Origin: an uncultured Sphingomonas sp.
Lineage (GTDB): Bacteria > Pseudomonadota > Alphaproteobacteria > Sphingomonadales > Sphingomonadaceae
Length of the DNA: 25,458 nt
Direction of reading: 5' to 3'
Assembly: GCA_946482655.1 (NCBI GenBank)
Contig: CAMLSA010000043.1
Coordinates: forward strand, 1-25,458
Below, in pieces: positions 1 through 8,190 of the stretch (position 1 is its first letter; every line of letters starts with the position of its first letter). The notes beneath the pieces were generated by a model. The model did not search any database. It saw only the letters and a program-made list of their open reading frames with translations, and was not told where the DNA came from. Position numbers and translations under genes: made by a program.

Positions 1-2
1 CC

Positions 3-21
3 CACGACGCTCTTCCGATCT
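3..21 (+). other. Untrimmed Illumina adapter remnant at contig end
   Basis: The 19 bases CACGACGCTCTTCCGATCT are identical to the 3' end of the Illumina TruSeq/universal read-1 adapter. Genomic sequence starts at base 22, in the middle of a terC-like reading frame. The two bases before the match do not continue the adapter. This is a sequencing artefact and marks a true contig end. Confidence 0.93.
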
Positions 22-697
22 GGAGGTGGTGCTCGGGATCGACAATCTGATCTTCATCTCGATCCTGACCAACAAGCTGCCCGAGCAATATCGCGCCCGC
101 GCCCGCTTCATCGGCATCAGCCTGGCCCTCATCATGCGGCTCGTCCTGCTCAGCTTGATCGCCTTCATCGTTACCCTGACACGGCCGGTGTTCGAGCTGT
201 TCGGCCATCCGCTGTCGTGGCGCGACATGATCCTGATCGCCGGCGGCCTCTTCCTCGTCTGGAAGGCCACCAAGGAAATCCACCACAGCGTCGATCAGAA
301 TGATGAAGGCGACATGTTCGACGCAAAGGGGGCGAGCTTCGGTTTCGGCGCGGCGATTTTTCAGATCATCCTGCTCGACCTAGTCTTCTCGATCGATTCG
401 ATCATTACCGCGGTCGGCATGACCGATCATGTGCCGATTATGTTCATAGCTGTGATCGCGGCGGTCGGGGCGATGATGACTGCCGCGGGACCGTTGTCGC
501 GCTTCATCGAGAAGAACCCGACCGTCGTCATGCTCGCGCTCGCCTTCCTGTTCATGATCGGCATGACGCTGATCGCCGAAGGCTTCGGCGTGCATGTTCC
601 CAAGGGCTATATCTACGCCGCCATGGCCTTCTCGGCGCTGGTCGAGGGACTCAACATCATCCAGAGAAGAGCGCGGCAGAGAAAGCGGGAAGGCTAA
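22..697 (+). CDS. TerC family integral membrane protein, 5'-truncated
   Basis: About 224 residues remain. The reading frame is open into the adapter junction, and the first genomic codons read E-V-V-L-G-I-D-N, the conserved TerC motif that normally follows an N-terminal segment. The gene therefore lacks its start, and the GTG at 26 is not a credible initiation codon. The protein has several hydrophobic segments, with the acidic LGIDN and FSIDS motifs inside membrane helices, as is typical of TerC (PF03741). Members include tellurium-resistance TerC and the Alx/MeeY/MeeF-type metal exporters involved in Mn2+ homeostasis. The substrate here cannot be told. The C-terminus is short and basic ([11 protein letters not shown]), with no CBS or CorC domain. 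It lies on the same strand as rnd, 79 bp upstream of it. Confidence 0.88.
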
Positions 698-776
698 AAT
701 CTCACCCCCGCTTTGGGAAAGAGGTAATCGAGACGATCATGTTGCCCTGAAAACGCCGGAGCCTTAAGGCGGGCGG

Positions 777-1394
777 ATGACAGTCTATTTGCATCAGGAA
801 GACCTGCCCGAGGGCGTTCTCGCCCCCGGTCCGGTCGCGGTCGACACCGAGACCATGGGGCTGATCACCCCCCGCGACCGGCTCTGCCTCCTTCAGATCG
901 CCGACGGCGGTGGCGACGAGCATCTCGTCCGCTTCGCGCCGGGCAGCGACTATGCCGCGCCCCGTCTGCGCGCGGTGCTCGCCGATCCGGACCGGCTCAA
1001 GCTCTATCATTTCGCCCGATTCGATCTCGCCGCGATCAAATATTATCTCGGGGTGGTCGCCGCCCCGGTCTATTGCACCAAGACGGCGTCGCGGCTGATC
1101 CGCACCTATACCGATCGCCACGGTCTGAAAGAGCTGGTCCGCGAGCTGCTCGGGCAGGAGGTGTCCAAACAGCAGCAGTCGTCCGACTGGGGCGCGGCCG
1201 ATCTGTCCGATGCGCAGAAGGATTATGCCGCCTCCGATGTCCGCTATCTCCATGCGATGAAGACGATCCTCGACGAGCGCCTCGTCCGCGAAGGCCGGAT
1301 GGCGCTCGCCCAGGCCTGTTTCGACTTTCTTCCCGCCCGCGCCGAGCTCGATCTCGCCGGCTGGCCCGAGATCGATATCTTCGCGCATGTTTGA
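777..1394 (+). CDS. rnd: Ribonuclease D, short form (3'-5' exoribonuclease)
   Basis: 205 residues with a DEDDy exonuclease fold. Exo I is D-T-E-T near residues 23-26, exo II lies in the LYHFARFDLAAIKYY segment, and exo III is Y-A-A-S-D-V-R-Y near 155-162, with the Y-x-x-x-D signature. The length fits the catalytic domain alone. The C-terminal HRDC domains of E. coli RNase D are absent, as is usual for the short alphaproteobacterial form. The enzyme trims 3' ends of tRNA and other structured RNA precursors in the cytoplasm. The ATG at 777 follows a purine-rich AAGGCGGGCGG stretch. It lies upstream of lptC, a conserved neighbourhood in sphingomonads. A long antisense frame covering it (702-1481) is a shadow. 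Confidence 0.92.
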   Translation: MTVYLHQEDLPEGVLAPGPVAVDTETMGLITPRDRLCLLQIADGGGDEHLVRFAPGSDYAAPRLRAVLADPDRLKLYHFARFDLAAIKYYLGVVAAPVYCTKTASRLIRTYTDRHGLKELVRELLGQEVSKQQQSSDWGAADLSDAQKDYAASDVRYLHAMKTILDERLVREGRMALAQACFDFLPARAELDLAGWPEIDIFAHV

Positions 1395-1421
1395 TGCGGT
1401 CGCGCATCCTCCACCCGTTGT

Positions 1422-1439
1422 TTCCCGCCTTCGCGGGAA
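1422..1439. repeat. Palindromic intergenic repeat (TTCCCGC-CTTC-GCGGGAA)
   Basis: A perfect 7-bp stem with a 4-nt loop lies in the 62-bp gap between rnd and lptC. The core matches the dispersed 'ATTCCCGCGAAGGCGGGAAT' type palindrome found in many copies in several high-GC proteobacteria (from memory). It could also act as a weak RNA hairpin between the two cistrons. There is no T-tract, so it is not a classical terminator. Confidence 0.55.
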
Positions 1440-1456
1440 TGCAGCTGGAGTGCGGC

Positions 1457-2131
1457 ATGTCTGAGCTTGCGGACAGGGCAAGAACCCAACGTCAGCTCTG
1501 GGCGGCGAGCGGCAGCAGCCATGACCGGCTCATTGCAATCATGCGGCTGGTCCTGCCGGTCGCGATCGTCATCCTGATGGTCCTGCTCGCGCTGGCGCCA
1601 CTGACCGTCGGCCGCGACATCAGCTTCGTGCTGTCGAAGGACCGTGTCGACCTCGCCCGCGAGCGGATGCGGGTCAGCGCCGCAACCTATCGCGGCCAGG
1701 ATTCGAAGGGCCAGCCCTTCACCCTCAACGCCGCCTCGGCGGTGCAGGTCTCGTCGCGCGACCCGGTGGTGCGGCTCGAGAAGCTGGCCGCGCAGATCCA
1801 GCTGAGGGACGGGCCGGCGCGGGTCTACGCGGGGCATGGCCGCTACGACATGGATAAGGAGAAGGTCGCGATCGATGGTCGGGTCACCTTCCGCTCGGCC
1901 GACGGCTACAGGATCGAGACCCGCGATGTCGACATCGACCTCAAGACCCGCACCGCCGCGAGCAAGGGACGCGTCGACGGCCGGATGAACATCGGCACTT
2001 TTTCGGGCGACCGGTTCACCGCCGATCTCGACCGGCGGGTGATCGTGCTGGAGGGCCGTGCCCGCTTGCATATCGTTCAGGGACGGGCCAGAGCAGCGAC
2101 CGGATCAGGGGCTGGAGGAAGAGCGAGATGA
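1457..2131 (+). CDS. lptC: LPS export ABC transporter periplasmic protein LptC
   Basis: 224 residues from the ATG at 1457, chosen because GGAG lies 9 bases upstream; the open frame extends much further upstream but overlaps rnd. There is a short cytoplasmic N-terminus, one membrane anchor near residues 32-54 (LVLPVAIVILMVLLALAPL), then a beta-rich periplasmic domain with repeated F/V-x-L-x-A patterns. This is the LptC/YrbK (PF06835) layout. LptC is the bitopic subunit of LptB2FGC and passes lipopolysaccharide or other outer-membrane glycolipid from the transporter to LptA. The stop overlaps the lptA start (ATGA at 2128-2131), which implies translational coupling. Identification rests on architecture plus synteny. 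Confidence 0.85.
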   Translation: MSELADRARTQRQLWAASGSSHDRLIAIMRLVLPVAIVILMVLLALAPLTVGRDISFVLSKDRVDLARERMRVSAATYRGQDSKGQPFTLNAASAVQVSSRDPVVRLEKLAAQIQLRDGPARVYAGHGRYDMDKEKVAIDGRVTFRSADGYRIETRDVDIDLKTRTAASKGRVDGRMNIGTFSGDRFTADLDRRVIVLEGRARLHIVQGRARAATGSGAGGRAR

Positions 2132-2670
2132 GGCGTGTGGTGCTGGCGAAGGCGATGCTCGGCACGCTGCTCGCCGGATCGGCGGGGATCGCCGCGGCCC
2201 AGGCCGTTTCGGCGCTGAAGAATCACAATGCCAACGCACCGGTCGATTTCGCCGCCGACCGGATAGAGCTGCAGGACCGCGCCGATCGCGCGGTGCTGAC
2301 CGGCAATGTCGACATCACGCAGGGCGACATGCGGCTGCGCGCTGCTCGGGTCACCATCGCCTATAATTCCGCCGCCCAGACCGAAGTGACCCGGATGGAC
2401 GCCTCGGGCGGAGTGACCCTGACCAGCCGAAGCGAGACCGCGCGCGCCCAGTTCGCGATTTACGATCTGCGCACCCGCCTCGTCACGATGATCGGCGGCG
2501 TGGTGCTGACCCGCGCCGGCCAGGGCGAGACGCGCGGCAACCGCATGGTGCTCAACATGAACACCGGCTTCGCGACACTGGACGGCGGATCGGTCGGCGA
2601 TGGCGGCGGCGGCCGGGTGACGGGACGCTTCACGCCGCCCAAGCGCGCGGACGGACCGAGCGGGAACTGA
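2128..2670 (+). CDS. lptA: LPS transport periplasmic bridge protein LptA
   Basis: 180 residues with an N-terminal signal peptide (RRVVLAKAMLGTLLAGSAG, cleavage near AAAQA) and an OstA/LptA beta-jellyroll domain (PF03968). The domain is visible as PVDFAADRIELQDRADRAVLTGNVDITQGDMRLRA, with the Y-N-S motif soon after. LptA oligomerises to bridge the periplasm between LptC and LptD. It starts inside the lptC stop. In relatives lptB usually follows directly. Here the next 3.1 kb hold a minus-strand sulfatase and receptor debris, so lptB is separated. The C-terminus is Gly-rich and ends in a short PPKRADGPSGN tail. Confidence 0.9.
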   Translation: MRRVVLAKAMLGTLLAGSAGIAAAQAVSALKNHNANAPVDFAADRIELQDRADRAVLTGNVDITQGDMRLRAARVTIAYNSAAQTEVTRMDASGGVTLTSRSETARAQFAIYDLRTRLVTMIGGVVLTRAGQGETRGNRMVLNMNTGFATLDGGSVGDGGGGRVTGRFTPPKRADGPSGN

Positions 2671-2688
2671 CGCCCTGGCCGCGATTCA

Positions 2689-2719
2689 GGAGGCGGCAGC
2701 CCGCACGGCGCCCGCCTCC
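2689..2719. terminator. Inverted repeat between convergent lptA and sulfatase
   Basis: GGAGGCGG (2689-2696) pairs perfectly with CCGCCTCC (2712-2719), with a further GCC/GGC pairing inside. It lies 18 bp after the lptA stop and 8 bp after the sulfatase stop on the other strand, the expected place for a bidirectional terminator. There is no U-tract on either strand, so Rho-independent activity is uncertain. Confidence 0.4.
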
Positions 2720-2727
2720 GTTCGCGA

Positions 2728-5091
2728 TCAGGGCCGCGGATCGACGAGATCGATGTCGACCCTTCGGATCTCGCCTTCGAAACGACCCTCATCCTGGTAC
2801 GCCCGCGTCACCGCCATGCCCGGATCATAGCCGATCGCCAGGCCCTCGCCCTGCGCCGCGATATTCACACGGTTCGGGAAACGGCCCTGAGCCGAGGGCT
2901 TGCCGTCGACGAGGATGGATAGGTCCACCGCACGGCTGTCCTTGGCATAGGACACCTTGAAGCTGATCTTGGCGGGACCCTTGCCGACAGCGGCCTGCGT
3001 CTGAACCTTGTAGATGTGTTCCGGCTGCTGGGAATAGGCTTCCAAGACAGTCACACGCCCCTTGTCCAGGTAGAAACTCCAGCCGCCATATTCGTCGCCG
3101 ATCGCCGCGATCACTCCGGAACTGGTGGCACTGGCCGTCACGACATCCGCTGTCAACACGAACGAGTCGGTAAGAATGGGGGCGCCGATGGCCCCTTCGA
3201 CCGGAGTCGTGACGCCCCAATAGGTGTAGCGCGGACGGCGCGGTATCCGCGCGAGACGTTCCGCCTGCACGCGGTCCATCGCGACGCTGGCGTTGAGCGG
3301 ATACACATTGTTGCGGCGCGCCTCGCTATCGAACAGCGCTTGCAGTTCCTTCAGCTTCTGCGGATTGCGCGCCGACATGTCGGTCGACTGGCTGAAATCC
3401 TCTTTCAGGTTATACAGTGCCCACTTGTAATCCTTCGGCGACAGAGCCGGCTCGTTCTTCTCGGACTGCACGACCTTGACTTCCGCAGGAGGCAGGGTGG
3501 ATGCCATCCATCCGTCCTTGTAGATCGCACGCGTGCCAAGCTGTTCGAAATATTGAACCGTTCGTCCCCCGGGCGCATTGGCCGACGCGAACGTGTCGGC
3601 GTAGCTCTTGCCGTCCATCGGTTTCTGCCGGGTCCCGTTCACCATCGTCGGTGCCTGCACGCCGGCCGCCTGCAAGATCGTGGGCACGACATCTATCAGA
3701 TGGGTAAACTGGGGGCGGATGCCGCCCACATCGCTGATTTGCTTGGGCCACGACGTCACCATGCCGTTGCGCATCCCGCCTAGATGGGACGCGTAACGCT
3801 TGAAATATTGGAACGGCGTGTTCATTGCCCAGGCCCAGCCGATCGGATAATGGGCGCGCGAATCCGGGCCCCCGAACTTTTCGAGCTGAGACAACAACCA
3901 CGCATCGGATTCGGGTTGCTGGTTGGCGAGCTTGCCGGTGTCGTCACTCGTGCCGTGCGAGCCGCCCTCCTGGCTGGCGCCGTTATCGCCCTCGACGAAG
4001 ATGATGAGCGTGTTATCCAGCTGCCCCATCCGGGCAAGCTCGTCCACCATGCGCCCAAACTCATGATCCTGATAGGCGAGTTGCGCGGCATAAACCTCCA
4101 TGAGGCGCGCCGCGACCTTGCGTTGACCTTCCGTCAGCGTGTTCCATGCAGGAACGAAGGATGGACGCGCGGTCAACTTCGTGTTGGCGGGAATGATGCC
4201 CTTGCTCTTCTGCTCGGCGAAGATGCGCTCGCGAACGCTGTCCCAGCCGGCATCGAACTTGCCCTTGAAGCGGGCGATCCATTCGGGCGGCGCCTGCAAT
4301 GGCGCGTGCGCCGTGCCGGGTGCGAAATAGATGAAGAACGGCTTGTCCGGCGACGCCGCCTTCTGATCGTGTATCCAGCGGATGGCATCTTCCGCAAGCA
4401 GGTTGTCCAGCACCTTCCCGAAGGGAACGGAGACGCGCGAATTGCCCTTATACAGCGCTGGATGCCACTGGTCGGTGCCAGACGCGACGAAACCGAAGAA
4501 ATACTCGAACCCCAGCCCGGATGGCCAGCTATCAAATGGACCCGCCACTGACTGGGTGGTGGCCTGCGTATCGTGATGTTTGCCGAAGAACGCGGTATTA
4601 TACCCGTTCTGCCGGAGAACTTCGGCGACCGATGCCGTGGATTTGGAGATTTCCCCATAATAGCCTGGATAACCCTGAGCGAACTCCGCCAAGGCGCCCA
4701 TTCCAGCATTATGCGCGTTCCGTCCCGTCAACAGCGCGGCCCTACTCGGCGAGCACATCGCTGTCGTATGAAAATTATTATAGCGCAGGCCGTTGGCGGC
4801 GAGCCGGTCGAGTGCGGGCGTGGGGATCAAGCCGCCGAAGGTGCTGGCTGCGGCGAAGCCAACGTCGTCAGTCATGACGAGAAGAACGTTGGGCGCATCC
4901 GCGCGCGGCCGAGGACGCGCCGGGAATGCCCCCTCGGAGTCCTCGGCGGTTTCGTTGATGACGCCTTGAAAGCGCTCAGGCGGCGGCGGAAGCACCGTGC
5001 CGCCACCTGTCTGCGCGCTGGCTGCGGAGAGACACGGCCCAGCGAGGGCCGTCACAGCCAGCAAACGCACTGCCCACGACAAATTCTTCAA
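2728..5091 (-). CDS. Secreted type I arylsulfatase (formylglycine sulfatase)
   Basis: 787 residues. The alkaline-phosphatase-fold sulfatase core includes the N-terminal metal-binding T-D-D (about residues 74-76) and the maturation motif C-S-P-S-R (Cys about 113), whose Cys becomes formylglycine. Further metal ligands lie in the FFGKHHDTQ and VEGDNGAS segments. The C-terminal ~200 residues form a beta-rich domain. It should hydrolyse sulfate esters in the periplasm; the substrate is unknown. The frame is open from a GTG at 5145, but the TTG at 5091 is preferred: AGGAGA lies 7 bases upstream and the resulting N-terminus is a clean signal peptide ending near AASA-Q. It follows a TonB-receptor remnant on the same strand. 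Local GC looks lower than in the lpt genes. A dedicated anaerobic or FGE-type maturase is not in the window. Confidence 0.9.
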   Translation of the reverse strand: MKNLSWAVRLLAVTALAGPCLSAASAQTGGGTVLPPPPERFQGVINETAEDSEGAFPARPRPRADAPNVLLVMTDDVGFAAASTFGGLIPTPALDRLAANGLRYNNFHTTAMCSPSRAALLTGRNAHNAGMGALAEFAQGYPGYYGEISKSTASVAEVLRQNGYNTAFFGKHHDTQATTQSVAGPFDSWPSGLGFEYFFGFVASGTDQWHPALYKGNSRVSVPFGKVLDNLLAEDAIRWIHDQKAASPDKPFFIYFAPGTAHAPLQAPPEWIARFKGKFDAGWDSVRERIFAEQKSKGIIPANTKLTARPSFVPAWNTLTEGQRKVAARLMEVYAAQLAYQDHEFGRMVDELARMGQLDNTLIIFVEGDNGASQEGGSHGTSDDTGKLANQQPESDAWLLSQLEKFGGPDSRAHYPIGWAWAMNTPFQYFKRYASHLGGMRNGMVTSWPKQISDVGGIRPQFTHLIDVVPTILQAAGVQAPTMVNGTRQKPMDGKSYADTFASANAPGGRTVQYFEQLGTRAIYKDGWMASTLPPAEVKVVQSEKNEPALSPKDYKWALYNLKEDFSQSTDMSARNPQKLKELQALFDSEARRNNVYPLNASVAMDRVQAERLARIPRRPRYTYWGVTTPVEGAIGAPILTDSFVLTADVVTASATSSGVIAAIGDEYGGWSFYLDKGRVTVLEAYSQQPEHIYKVQTQAAVGKGPAKISFKVSYAKDSRAVDLSILVDGKPSAQGRFPNRVNIAAQGEGLAIGYDPGMAVTRAYQDEGRFEGEIRRVDIDLVDPRP

Positions 5092-5151
5092 GGCGCTTCT
5101 CCTATTCAACGAACGTCGTCGGCGACCGGCAACGCCGGCCGCCACGACATA

Positions 5152-5500
5152 TCAGAACTTGATGCCGACCGTTACGCCATAGGTGACCGGAACGTTAGAG
5201 AGCTGTCAGCCGATCGGTCGGCTCCCAGATCAGCTTGCCCATGGCCACGACATTTGGTGTCGTCGATGCGCTCTCCCAGGCCTGTATTCCTGATATACGA
5301 GTTGCGCCAACGGCCTGAAAGGCGAGGCCGACGCGCAGGCTGTCCGAAATGGGTCGAGATATAGGCACGCGTCCGTTTTTTTCGAGAAGCGACGAATTCC
5401 CGCTGGACCTGCCGAAATACGCGCGAATTCGCTTCGTCACGCGCCGCTTCAAACGGCACGACGCGTCCACCCCCCTGCCCTGGCCCGGTTGACCGACGCA
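5152..5500 (-). pseudogene. TonB-dependent receptor, C-terminal remnant (frameshifted, deleted)
   Basis: On the minus strand one frame reads SLRVGLAFQAVGATRI and then WEPTDRLTAL before a stop at 5195-5197. This resembles the last strands of a TonB-dependent receptor barrel. Another frame then gives TYGVTVGIKF and a stop at 5152-5154, the classical receptor C-terminus with terminal Phe. The 25-40 residues expected between these blocks are missing and the frame has shifted. No plug or earlier barrel strands are visible upstream to 5758. The debris ends 60 bp before the sulfatase start on the same strand, which suggests an original receptor-sulfatase operon that lost its receptor. Confidence 0.55.
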
Positions 5501-5758
5501 TCCTCTGCTATCTCCTGCTATGGAGTATAACGATCGGTTCCGAGAAAATGGGAATTGCGCTTCGCGCGCCCCTGCCGCATCCGAGTCCCACGGAAGAAGC
5601 CGGTGCCGACTTCGCGCGGGGCGGCGGGCAGGACCGCTCCGCCTCATCTCGTTTGAGCAACTTGCCGCCCAATAATTCTCCATGCACGAAGCTTGCCAGT
5701 TTCCCTGGCCCGCGGCTTTCGCTATCAGGCCCGACAGAAAACAGGACGATCCGCCGCG
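5501..5758. other. Intergenic stretch upstream of lptB, no gene recognised
   Basis: Short open frames occur on both strands, but none has a recognisable motif or good ribosome-binding site. Because lptB is cut off from lptA, this stretch must hold the promoter for lptB-rpoN. I see no convincing -35/-10 pair by eye. Confidence 0.4.
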
Positions 5759-6535
5759 ATGAACGACAGTACCCTTCTAGAACGCGCAGCCGGCCCCGAC
5801 GGCCACAGCGTCGCGCGCGGACTATCGGTGGTGTCGATCGCCAAGACCTACGACAAGCGCCAAGTGTTGACCGACATCTCCCTCGACGTGGCGCGCGGCG
5901 AGGTGGTGGGGCTGCTCGGCCCCAATGGCGCGGGCAAGACGACCTGCTTCTATTCGGTGATGGGGCTGGTGAAGCCCGATGCCGGCCGCATCCTGCTCGA
6001 CGGGGACGACATCACCACGCTGCCGATGTACCGGCGCGCGATCCTCGGCCTCGGCTATCTGCCGCAGGAGACCTCGATCTTTCGCGGCCTCACCGTCTGC
6101 CAGAATATCATGGCGGTGCTCGAGCTGGTCGAGCCCGACAAAGCCCAGCGCGCCGAGCGGCTCGAGGGCCTGCTCAAGGAATTCCACCTCGATCACCTGC
6201 GCGATTCTCCCGCCATGTCGCTGTCGGGCGGCGAACGCCGCCGCTGCGAGATCGCTCGCGCGCTCGCCGCCGATCCGTCGATCATGCTGCTCGATGAGCC
6301 TTTCGCCGGGATCGACCCCATCTCGATCTCCGACATCCGCGAGCTGGTACGCGACCTCAAGCGCCGCGACATCGGCGTCCTGATCACCGATCACAACGTC
6401 CGCGAGACGCTCGACATCGTCGACCGCGCCTGCATCATCTATGACGGCAAGGTGCTGTTCCAGGGCAGCCCCGCCGCGCTGGTGGCCGATCCCAATGTCC
6501 GCCGCCTCTACCTGGGCGAGGGCTTCTCGCTTTGA
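5759..6535 (+). CDS. lptB: LPS export ABC transporter ATP-binding protein LptB
   Basis: 258 residues from the ATG at 5759 (MNDSTLL). An upstream in-frame ATG at 5693 would add 22 residues that do not resemble LptB. The Walker A GPNGAGKTT lies at about residues 54-62, followed by the Q-loop LPQE, the signature LSGGERRR, Walker B IMLLDEPFAGID and the switch His in ITDHNVRET. The LSGGERRR-EIARALA and FAGIDPISI segments are characteristic of LptB. It powers extraction of lipopolysaccharide or glycolipid from the inner membrane with LptF, LptG and LptC. It is followed after 96 bp by rpoN, the usual arrangement. The separation from lptCA by a minus-strand insert is unusual and implies its own promoter. 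Confidence 0.95.
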   Translation: MNDSTLLERAAGPDGHSVARGLSVVSIAKTYDKRQVLTDISLDVARGEVVGLLGPNGAGKTTCFYSVMGLVKPDAGRILLDGDDITTLPMYRRAILGLGYLPQETSIFRGLTVCQNIMAVLELVEPDKAQRAERLEGLLKEFHLDHLRDSPAMSLSGGERRRCEIARALAADPSIMLLDEPFAGIDPISISDIRELVRDLKRRDIGVLITDHNVRETLDIVDRACIIYDGKVLFQGSPAALVADPNVRRLYLGEGFSL

Positions 6536-6631
6536 TGCGATGGTGGTTTCAATGGAATTGAAGCCGCGCCGCACCGGTACGCTCCCCCGCCCTGCCGCCC
6601 ACTCTCCCGTTGAGGAGGGTCGATAACGCCC

Positions 6632-8158
6632 ATGGGCCTCGGACCTCGCCTCGATCTTCGGCAGAGCCAATCGCTGGTAATGACGCCGCAGCTTCAACAG
6701 GCGATCAAGCTGCTGGCGCTCTCCAACCTCGAAGTCGAGGCGTTCCTCGCCGAGGAGATCGAGAAGAACCCGCTGCTGGAAGGCGGTACGTCCGAGACGC
6801 CTGAGCCCGAACCCGCCGATGCGGGCCCTTTCGATGACGACGGCTTCGAGGGCGACGGCTTCGAGGGCGACGATTTCGATGCCGGTCCGACCGCCGACCG
6901 GCTGATCGAAACCGGCGATGCCACCGTCGATTCGCCGCTCGATGCCGATTATGCCGCCGAGACCTTCCACCACGACAGCGCCATCGACAGCCAGCGGGGC
7001 CTGGACGGCGGACTCGGGCTCCACGGTGCGGCCGGCGGCGGAGCGGACGCCGCCGATTTCGACGACTATGCCACCGCCACGCTCTCGCTCCACGATCATC
7101 TCACAGCGCAGATCGGCGAGCTGCTTTCGGGCCCCGACCTCGTCATCGGCGCCCAGCTGATCGACCTGATCGACGAGGCCGGCTATTTCGAGGGCCGGTG
7201 CATCGAGGTCGCCGAGCGGCTCGACGTGCCGGTCCACCATGTCGAGCGGGTGCTCGGCGTGATCCAGACGCTCGACCCGACCGGGGTGGGCGCGCGCGGC
7301 CTCGCCGAATGCATCGCGCTCCAGGCGAAGGAGGCCGACCGCTACGATCCGGCGATGGCCAGGCTGATCGACAATCTCGACCTGCTCGCGCGCGGGGCCA
7401 TCCCACAGCTCCGCCGTCTCTGCGGAGTCGACGAGGAGGACATGGCGGACATGATCCGCGAGTTGCGCGGCTATGATCCCAAGCCGGGCCTGCGCTTCGG
7501 CGGCGAGCCCCCCGCGCCGGTCACCCCCGACATCTTCGTCGCGCAGACCGCGAACGGCTGGGCGATCGAACTCAACTCGGCGACGCTGCCGCGGCTGCTG
7601 GTCAACCGCTCCTATTATAGCGAGCTGGCGGGCGGTCCGCAGGGCAGGGCAAGCAAGGCCTGGCTCAACGAATGTCTCGCCTCCGCCAATTGGCTGGTCA
7701 AGGCGCTCGACCAGCGCGCCCGCACGATCGTCAAGGTCGCGCGCGAGATCGTCAAGCAGCAGGAGGCGTTCTTCCTCCATGGCGTCGAGCATCTCCGCCC
7801 GCTGACGCTCAAGGCGGTGGCCGACGCGATCGGCATGCACGAATCGACGATCAGCCGGGTCACCTCGAACAAATATCTGATGTGCGAGCGCGGCCTCCAC
7901 GAACTCAAATATTTCTTCACCAGTGGAGTGGCGGGAACCGGCGGCGGCGACGCCGTCTCGGCCGAGGCCGTCAAGAACCAGATCGCCAAGCTGATCGCCG
8001 CCGAGGGCGACGACATCCTTTCCGACGACAAGCTGGTCGACCTGCTCAAGGAGAAGGGTTTCGACCTCGCCCGCCGCACCGTCGCCAAATATCGCGAAGC
8101 GATTGGGCTGGGATCGTCGGTGCAGCGGCGGCGGCAGAGAGCGATGAAGACGGCCTAG
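6632..8158 (+). CDS. rpoN: RNA polymerase sigma-54 factor RpoN
   Basis: 508 residues. The N-terminal activator-interacting region is LDLRQSQSLVMTPQLQQAIK (residues 8-27). An acidic Asp/Glu/Gly/Phe-rich linker follows at about 50-135, then the core-binding domain. The helix-turn-helix includes LKAVADAIGMHESTISRVTSNKY, and the RpoN box is ARRTVAKYRE at about 480-489. Sigma-54 directs transcription from -24/-12 promoters with enhancer-binding ATPases. The ATG at 6632 has a GAGGAGG upstream, somewhat far away (about 14 nt). It follows lptB as in most proteobacteria. Downstream, the hpf and ptsN genes common in other lineages are not found; a decayed transporter gene lies there instead. The 692-residue antisense frame over it (5822-7900) is a high-GC shadow. 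Confidence 0.96.
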   Translation: MGLGPRLDLRQSQSLVMTPQLQQAIKLLALSNLEVEAFLAEEIEKNPLLEGGTSETPEPEPADAGPFDDDGFEGDGFEGDDFDAGPTADRLIETGDATVDSPLDADYAAETFHHDSAIDSQRGLDGGLGLHGAAGGGADAADFDDYATATLSLHDHLTAQIGELLSGPDLVIGAQLIDLIDEAGYFEGRCIEVAERLDVPVHHVERVLGVIQTLDPTGVGARGLAECIALQAKEADRYDPAMARLIDNLDLLARGAIPQLRRLCGVDEEDMADMIRELRGYDPKPGLRFGGEPPAPVTPDIFVAQTANGWAIELNSATLPRLLVNRSYYSELAGGPQGRASKAWLNECLASANWLVKALDQRARTIVKVAREIVKQQEAFFLHGVEHLRPLTLKAVADAIGMHESTISRVTSNKYLMCERGLHELKYFFTSGVAGTGGGDAVSAEAVKNQIAKLIAAEGDDILSDDKLVDLLKEKGFDLARRTVAKYREAIGLGSSVQRRRQRAMKTA

Positions 8159-8190
8159 ATGTTTGGTCCCGGAGTTTGATGGTGCGGATT

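Noticed and set aside
702..1481. 259-residue minus-strand open frame over rnd
   Set aside because: The plus strand encodes all three exonuclease motifs of RNase D; the antisense frame is a composition effect.
2728..5758. Insertion sequence or integron carrying the sulfatase
   Set aside because: No transposase or integrase frame and no clear terminal inverted repeats or target duplication were found at the edges, so the mode of insertion is left open.
5822..7900. 692-residue open frame on the minus strand
   Set aside because: It lies antisense to lptB and rpoN, both unmistakable. Its composition is that of a high-GC shadow frame (Asp/Arg/Glu/Gly/Ala-rich, no motif).
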